DNA of 64,000 bases from Hydrangea macrophylla (taxonomy: Eukaryota; Streptophyta; Magnoliopsida; Cornales; Hydrangeaceae), in NCBI GenBank assembly GCA_033977485.1, contig CM066991.1, forward strand, positions 27,835,850 to 27,899,849, read 5' to 3'. Position numbers and translations under genes: made by a program. Each line of letters opens with the position of its first letter. Within the stretch, counting starts at the first letter, position 1. The notes below the pieces were generated by a model. The model was not told the DNA's origin. It searched no databases and saw only the letters and a list, made by a program, of their open reading frames with translations. Positions 58,451 to 64,000 of the stretch are shown one piece after another.

Positions 58451-61400
58451 TCAATACTTCTCCAGAATTCCTGCCAATGAAGAGTATGTTCCCAGGATGG
58501 CACTGATGATGCCCAATGCAACAATTGCAATACTCAAAACAATCTGAACAAGTAAAAACATATGTAAGAGAAAAACGCCAAAAGATACATGTAAAACCAA
58601 TGAACATAGCTTTTATTATCCATATTCTCATTTCACTTGAATACACTTTCAATTGTGAGTTGATACGCCATGACCACGAGTAACCTTACGAGTAAAATGA
58701 GTTCAATTGCATTTTGTGTTTAGGCTAAGTTCGTTATGCAAATTTCGAGAAGGAAAAGGAAATCAAATATTTTCAAAATATAATAAAATTTAAAGAAAAA
58801 AGGAAAAGAAGTGACTCACAAGATTCAAAAATGTTAAATTCTCTCTCTCTATTTCCTTTTGCTTCCTATTTTCCTTGGTAATTAAAAAAAGAAAAATGCA
58901 TTTCCTTTGTGGTTTCCTTTCTTTTCTTTCACTAATCCATGCTCCCAACAAAGCCCAAGGAAAACACTTTTCTTTGTTTGCTTGATAAGGATCCTCATTA
59001 TCGTCCTTGTTGACCAAACAAAGAAAAAAGTCTTCGTGTTTTCCATTCTTTTCTCTCACTAAACTCATGAACGTACCAGATAGAGCCTTAAAAACACTTC
59101 TCTTTGTTTCTTGATAAGGAAAATAGGAAGGAAAAGAAAATAAGATAGGAAATAAATTTAAACTTCCGAAATTTTTTAGTCCCTTTCCTCCCTTTTTCTT
59201 AACTTACAACAAAATTTTGCTATTAGTGTTATTTAAGCACGGATGAAAACGCAAGAGAAAACACAAGGGAACTAGTTTTCCTTCTTGCTTTGTTTCCCTT
59301 TTCTTTTCCTTCAATGAATCCCAATACCAAATTAAGCTTTAGTGATTTCTTTTCTTTTCTTTTCCTTCACTAATCCAAGAACCAAACAAAACCCTAGGCT
59401 CGGTTTGTACTAAGGTTTAGAAAGGAAAAGAAAAAACGAGAAGGAAAGTATTTCCTAAAGTTTTCTCTAGTAGTTTCCCTCCATGCTAGAGTAATGATAG
59501 AAATCCGACATTTAAAAAAAAAATTCACCCTATTTGCTTTTACCTACTATTTTCCTCAGTGTTTTCCTTGTCAACCAAACAAAGACAGTGTTTTCCTTCT
59601 TGTTCTCTTTCGTTTTCCATAGATAAATCCATTGACCAAACAAAGCCTTAAAGTAAAGCAGAAAAGGACTGACTAAAAACAAATAACATATGAAACAGTA
59701 TCTTTTAAGCTCTGCATACCTGTGTTGTAGTAGCTTTCTTCCTCACAATACTCAGGAAACATAGCGCTGGCATGATTACTGCCTGTATCAGGGTTACATG
59801 TAAAACAACAAATTTTTCAATGAGGAATCCTAGTATATGTCTATATATATATATATACGGTGAGGCTCTTAAGTGAACAGGGTTGACCATATATATATAT
59901 AATATCTGTTGGAAATATGAAAGACAGATAGTTTCCTAAATTATCACAAGACTCATTGGGAAGGTTTAGGAGACTTTATTATTATGGCAATGTAAATCCC
60001 ACATTTATAGTAATACGTATAATTGTGGGATTAGATTAGGAAGTTATGATATGATTTTATTTTATTGTAATCCCATGATTAATGGGATGTGATATTATTT
60101 TCTCCATCTCCACCCTATACATATAGGGGTTGAGAGCCTTGTAATGGTATCTCAATACAATAATATCAAGATGTAGCCTTTTGGTTTTTTTCGTGTTCCT
60201 CTCTTTTCCCTCTTCCCTATTTTCTATGTTTTACTCTTTGATGGAATTCTACAATATCTAACTTTTTTCTATACAAGACATGGTAAGTATCAGAAAAGAT
60301 AACCTGTGACAAGAACTATGCCAACAAACAATAAAAGGGTGTAGTTTACTTGCCCTAGACAATATTTGTAAATTGTAATTTTATGTCAAGGAAAAAAGTA
60401 GCCCTTTAACACATTTCTTGATCAGTTCACAAGAGAAAAAATATATAAATATCACTTCAACACGACAATTGTATTAATTGCACCTTGAAAACTACAGACC
60501 TTGTAAGTGGGCCCAACATTTTCTGAGAATAATTCTAAGAATATTGTCCTTCATTTCGTTCTGTCATGAAATACAAAAACTTATAGAAGAAAAGTGTAAC
60601 AAAGATATCCATTTTCGCAACTCAGGTATTTGGAGTCATTGTTAATTTGTTAGCACTGGTGAAAGGAGAAGAGGTCCAGACGGGGCAATACCCACCCCAA
60701 ATATATTTGAGTCAAACTTAGCAATTATATGTGTTGATAAACTAGAAGGGAGTCCTTATCTAAGTCAATCAGTTTGTAAATCATAATTCGCAACCAGATG
60801 TATCTCTCTTCATTTAAATTTTCTCTCTTCTAATTTACCTTACAAAACGTGAACTTATAAAATCTTAACATGGTTTAACCCCTTTGTGCAAGACAAAAAA
60901 ATTAGAGTGATAGCATTCAGAGAAGGGAAAAAAATCGTATTTGCGTTGGTTGGAATTGAAAGGAGAAATCTTTCGTACAAGAAAAGATGAGGGAGCTTAA
61001 GTATTGAAACACAATCATGAAGCAAAGACACGTGGAATGCAGATTTATTTGAGCAAAGTGTTGCAAATATGAAGAGAGTAATCCTATGGTTCCCAAATTT
61101 CTCCCCAACACATGGCAGTGGGATCACCAAAAACAACTTCCAATAAAATTCAAGTAGTACCACACTATCATTGAATGTGTCGCACTGCCCCATATATTGG
61201 GCAGAAAATCTGGGAAACAAAGCATGATTCATATGAAGAATGAGGGCCACTAGAAAAATACGGTGAGTGATCATTTCATATATGAAGTAGCCTATAGTGC
61301 TGATTTGAAGATATTCCCTTCATATGGTTTTAGTTTATGCAATTTTTCTTCTTTTCTTTTTTCATATAATATGATCGATTTATTTCCCGTGGAAGAAGTT

Positions 61401-62241
61401 CGAATAACTTACTATTTAGTATGGCCCTCTGCAACATACGTAATATAGCTGTCTCAACCAGACCATTGATCCAGGAATTGGACAAGAAACTATAATTTGG
61501 AGACACAGTACTAAGGCTTTGTTTGGTCTGCAGATTCATTAAATAAAAAGAAAATGGAAAGGAAAACAAGAAGGAGAAGTTGAAAACTAGCTCCCTTGTG
61601 TTTTCCCTTGTTTATTCCTTCATGCTTAAATAACATCAAAACTAAAAAATTTATCAAAGTATAATTGTCACTTCAGAGACCGGGGAGAAAAGTTACTCAC
61701 AAAATTCAGCATTCTTATTTTATTTCTCACTATATTTTCTTTTCCTTCATATTTTGTCACTATTTTCCTTAATATCCAAACAAAGGGAAACGTTTTCCCT
61801 AGTGTGTTGCTTTCATTTCCCTCACTGAATACATGAACCAAACAGAGCCTCACGGTCAAACCACAGGTAGGACATATCTAGACACGTAACTCTGCACTCT
61901 TTAATGGATTCATCTCAAGCTAGACTTTGGCAATGTTACTCACTTTTGATCTGTCAACGACAAACAACATCTTCACTAAGCAAATACTTAGCCACGCCAT
62001 CAACAAATAACACCACTGATATAAAAGAGCATATTCAAGTGGGTATTTTCACTTTTTCAATGACCAATATGATAATGAGAACATAACAAGGAGAGCGTAT
62101 ATACTGATTCCATATACAAATCAAGACTTTACATATTGAGACAGTTATTCCAACCAGATAACAAGTAAGAGCTGAACCACGGAAAATTTGCACTTACCAC
62201 AAGAATACTGAGAAGAGAACCAATTAAAGCCATCACAAGAC
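58451..62241 (-). CDS. AAAP-family amino acid transporter (AVT-like), last three exons, 5' part outside the window
   Basis: Minus-strand exons are 62198-62241, 59720-59782 and 58451-58543 (stop TGA at 58451-58453). All introns have GT..AG borders, and phases agree: the first exon enters with a split codon, the later junctions are phase 0. Joined, they give 66 residues: GLVMALIGSLLSILV, AVIMPALCFLSIVRKKATTTQ, and an end containing GIISAILGTYSSLAGILEKY. This fits the C-terminal transmembrane segments of plant vacuolar AVT-type transporters (Aa_trans family); the GTYSSL motif is typical. Upstream exons must lie beyond 62242, in or beyond the region now holding a TRIM and a copia element. Introns of 1.2 and 2.4 kb carry MITEs and a solo LTR. 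The exons show no lesion, so the gene may be active. Confidence 0.8.
58723..59087. mobile_element. Tourist-like MITE with TTA target copies (intron)
   Basis: GGCTAAGTTCGTTATGC at the left and ACGTACCAGATAGAGCC at the right form weak inverted ends, flanked by TTA on both sides (58720-58722, 59088-59090). The interior is rich in TTTCCTTTTC words. TTA duplications and GGC ends suit PIF/Harbinger-type MITEs. Related fragments follow at about 59130-59650 (ends such as GACCAAACAAAGCC). Confidence 0.6.
59907..60253 (+). mobile_element. Solo LTR of 347 bp in an intron
   Basis: TGTTGGAAATATG...GGAATTCTACA is flanked by ATATC on both sides (59902-59906 and 60254-60258). A TATA-like CTATACATATAGGGG lies at about 60115, giving plus orientation, opposite to the host transporter gene. 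Its size fits a copia LTR. Confidence 0.85.
60260..61500. other. Intron sequence without recognisable content
   Basis: This part of the large transporter intron holds a 139-codon minus-strand frame (60855-61274) with no recognisable motif and a leucine/phenylalanine-rich composition. I see no splice-consistent exon joining it to the transporter. No element boundary was found. Confidence 0.4.
61505..61852. mobile_element. Tourist-like MITE (intron)
   Basis: GGCTTTGTTTGGTCTGCAG at the left and CATGAACCAAACAGAGCC at the right are inverted ends; the flanking triplets are TAA and TCA, a possible decayed 3-bp target copy. The interior shares TTTCCTT/AAGGAAA words with the MITE at 58723. Confidence 0.6.
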
Positions 62242-62879
62242 CTGCAAGAAAAAAAAAAAAAAAAAGATGAAATTTTAGTTCGATCAGTTTTGCGGCCGTT
62301 TCAAAGTTGGTGAAGCAATATGACAATGATGACAAGTCAATCGAAAAGAAAACTGCGATAATTAAACTTTTTGCGTTACAGCTGCTTTTTGTTACTTCAG
62401 CAATTCTAGGGGTAGGGGAAGACCAAAACTGACATGGCTAGCTAGAGGGAGTAAAGATTGACTTGAAAACGGTCAGGTTGAGTGAGACAATGGTCTTTGA
62501 TCAAGAGAAATGGAGAAAAATGATCCATGAGGCCAGTTAGGACAATCCTTAGTTAAGCCTTCAAAAGGAGAAAAAACATTTTAAAGCGTTAAAATGTGAG
62601 AAACTGGGAGAACGGGTGCGTGCGTATGGGCGCGTGTGTGTAGTGTTCTAAGTTTTTTTTTTTTTTTTTTGGTCCCAACTGAAATGACCAATCCATCACA
62701 AAATATATGCATTTGGCATCACTTACATTGAACTACTCCTGATTCCTAGTGCGATGACCAAAAAGTCAGACTAAAGTAGCACTTGAAGGTGGATGCAGCA
62801 AAGGATAAGAAATTAATTTTTTTTCTACGTATCCTCCCTTTAACAGGTGCTTAATTCAAACAACAGTAAACAAAATATG

Positions 62880-63163
62880 TGTTGAAGCTTGATATACATT
62901 GTTGGGTCCATTCTCTAACAACTTAAGCTTTTGGAGTAGTTGGTAACTTAACACGGTATCAGAGCCTTGTTTGTTGGAGGTCCTGGGTTCTACTCTCCAT
63001 CCCCGCTTTGTTGTGCATATTTGCACTTATTTGTTTCCACTATGATGGAGTTTGGTTTATTTGCTCTCTACGTCGGGGTTGAACGTGAGGGAGGGTGTTC
63101 AAGCTTGATATACATTGTTGGGCACATTCTCTAACAGCTTAAGTTTATGGAGTAGTTGGTAAC
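62880..63163 (+). mobile_element. TRIM retrotransposon, 3' LTR interrupted by a copia insertion
   Basis: The 74-bp 5' LTR (62880-62953) runs TGTTGAAGCTTGATATACAT...GTAACTTAACA. A primer site CGGTATCAGAGCC (62954-62966, initiator-Met type with one change) follows. A tract GAACGTGAGGGAGGG (63081-63095) precedes the 3' LTR start TGTTCAAGCTTG at 63096. The 3' LTR breaks off at GGTAAC (63163), where copia TGTTGGAATATAC begins; the missing TTAACA should lie beyond the window. The internal region of about 140 bp is non-coding. Confidence 0.85.
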
Positions 63164-64000
63164 TGTTGGAATATACATTTATTATGGTAAAACTCAATCA
63201 CGGATTGATTAGAAATAGATTTATTGTAATTGATTATAGTTGTCTATTTTTTTTCCTTTTCTTTCCTTTCCTTTTTATGTTTTTCTTAGCTTGTATATAC
63301 ACATACACATTGTGAATGAATAAGAACAACAATTCTTCCATCCTTCTTTCTTCTTGGTATCGAGCCAAAAACACCTAGCCCTAGCCTCCACCACCAGCCG
63401 ACACCACACCCAGCCTCCTCCAGGCTTGCCGCAACCAGCCACCATCTCCAGCCCCCTCGGCGCAACCCCCCACCACCAGCCGAGGGTCCCACAAGCCCCC
63501 TAGGGCTTCGGGGCATCTCCTAGCAACCCACCGAGGCCTCTGTGCCTCCTCCGACAGCCTCTGTGTTGTCCTCTGCCCCTCTGTGGGCCTATCCTGCATC
63601 TTTGTGATGCGATAGAGAGCCTTAGTGCTCCCTCTCATCCCTCTTTCAGACCATCAATTGGTCTCCGGTTGCCCCATCTTTACTCCTAGTGTTCTGGGCA
63701 GCCCACCATCTCCTCGATTTTCCAGGTTTTTGTTGGTTTGTTCTTTGGTTCAGTCACTCTGATATGGCTAACACTGATAAGGTTACAGACCCCATTCCGG
63801 CTATTACTCCTACACGTCCAGATTTGTCTCTCTCTCAACACACCCCTGCTCAATGGGTTACTAGTGTGTTGTTGAATGGAAGGAACTTTGCTGCATGGTC
63901 CCGTTCTTTCCGCCTCTATCTTGGAGGAAAGGCAAGTCTGGATGGATTCTAGGTATCATACCAAAACCAGCACTACCTGATCCTACCTTCGCTCAGTGGG
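63164..64000 (+). mobile_element. Ty1/copia retrotransposon, 5' part
   Basis: The 5' LTR spans about 63164-63354 (TGTTGGAATATACATTTAT...CTTTCTTCT), and a primer site TGGTATCGAGCC (63355-63366, initiator-Met type lacking one base) follows. A C-rich leader (63370-63680) precedes gag. It is inserted in the TRIM 3' LTR; a GTAAC target copy is predicted downstream, outside the window. Confidence 0.85.
63764..63952 (+). pseudogene. gag: Copia Gag N-terminus with frameshift
   Basis: MANTDKVTDPIPAITPT starts at 63764; an in-frame ATG at 63689 adds 25 residues unlike Gag. SVLLNGRNFAAWSRSFRLYL is the copia-type Gag start. The frame reaches LGGKASLDGF and stops at 63950. In another frame the conserved continuation reads GWILGIIPKPALPDPTFAQW to the window end, so a small indel near 63935 broke the ORF. 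Confidence 0.8.

Noticed and set aside
60855..61274. 139-codon minus-strand ORF in the transporter intron
   Set aside because: No motif, no splice link to the flanking exons, and an AT-rich biased composition; I could not support a gene.

Overview
This is a repeat-dominated stretch of a flowering-plant nuclear chromosome, most likely a dicot. The evidence is intron-bearing host exons, plant Ty1/copia and Ty3/gypsy elements, MITEs, a hAT and a CACTA remnant, a plastid-derived rpl23 and a long satellite. I cannot name the species. Only one host gene is recognisable: the last three exons of an AAAP-family (AVT-like) amino acid transporter on the minus strand (58451-62241). Nearly everything else is nested transposable elements or satellite.

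Layout. 1-9334: a gag-only (TR-GAG type) LTR element whose 5' LTR lies outside the window; it has one gag ORF, several internal tandem arrays and a 3.2-kb 3' LTR. It sits about 30 bp downstream of the primer site of a minus-strand element 'A' (LTR from 9385), which lies in or beside the internal region of a minus-strand element 'D1' (LTR 11138-12482). D1 cuts an antisense plant-mobile-domain ORF that belongs to 'D2' (+ strand, 3' LTR 13223-14559). 14560-16700: a hairpin MITE, a hAT element with an 8-bp target duplication, and other debris. 16708-30043: about 57 monomers of a ~178-bp satellite with a 9-monomer (1601-bp) higher-order repeat, interrupted by two solo LTRs. 30044-31027: a CACTA terminus with seven 111-bp subterminal repeats. 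32556-47150: a broken copia element, split by a degenerate gypsy-type element 'N' (35038-44925), which is itself split by a solo LTR (36982-39386). 47150-56600: a degenerate Tekay/Del-type chromovirus carrying plastid rpl23 in its leader. 56660-58000: MITEs. 58451-62241: the transporter exons, with MITEs and a solo LTR in the introns. 62880-63163: a TRIM element whose 3' LTR is interrupted by a + strand copia element (63164 to the window end).

The most unusual signal runs across families. At least five kinds of LTR carry clusters of short perfect palindromes with a CpG core: a GATCGATCGA word, CAGTCGACTG, CAATCGATTG, and a GC-rich AGTGCCGC...GCGGCACT word. They occur as phased pairs with centres about 19-22 bp apart (two helical turns), and pairs lie about 25 bp from the next. 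The clusters often bracket the LTR TATA box. The geometry is kept while the word changes, even between two LTRs with homologous ends. This looks like a binding platform, possibly for an anti-silencing or silencing factor, that co-evolves with its ligand. That reading is inference.
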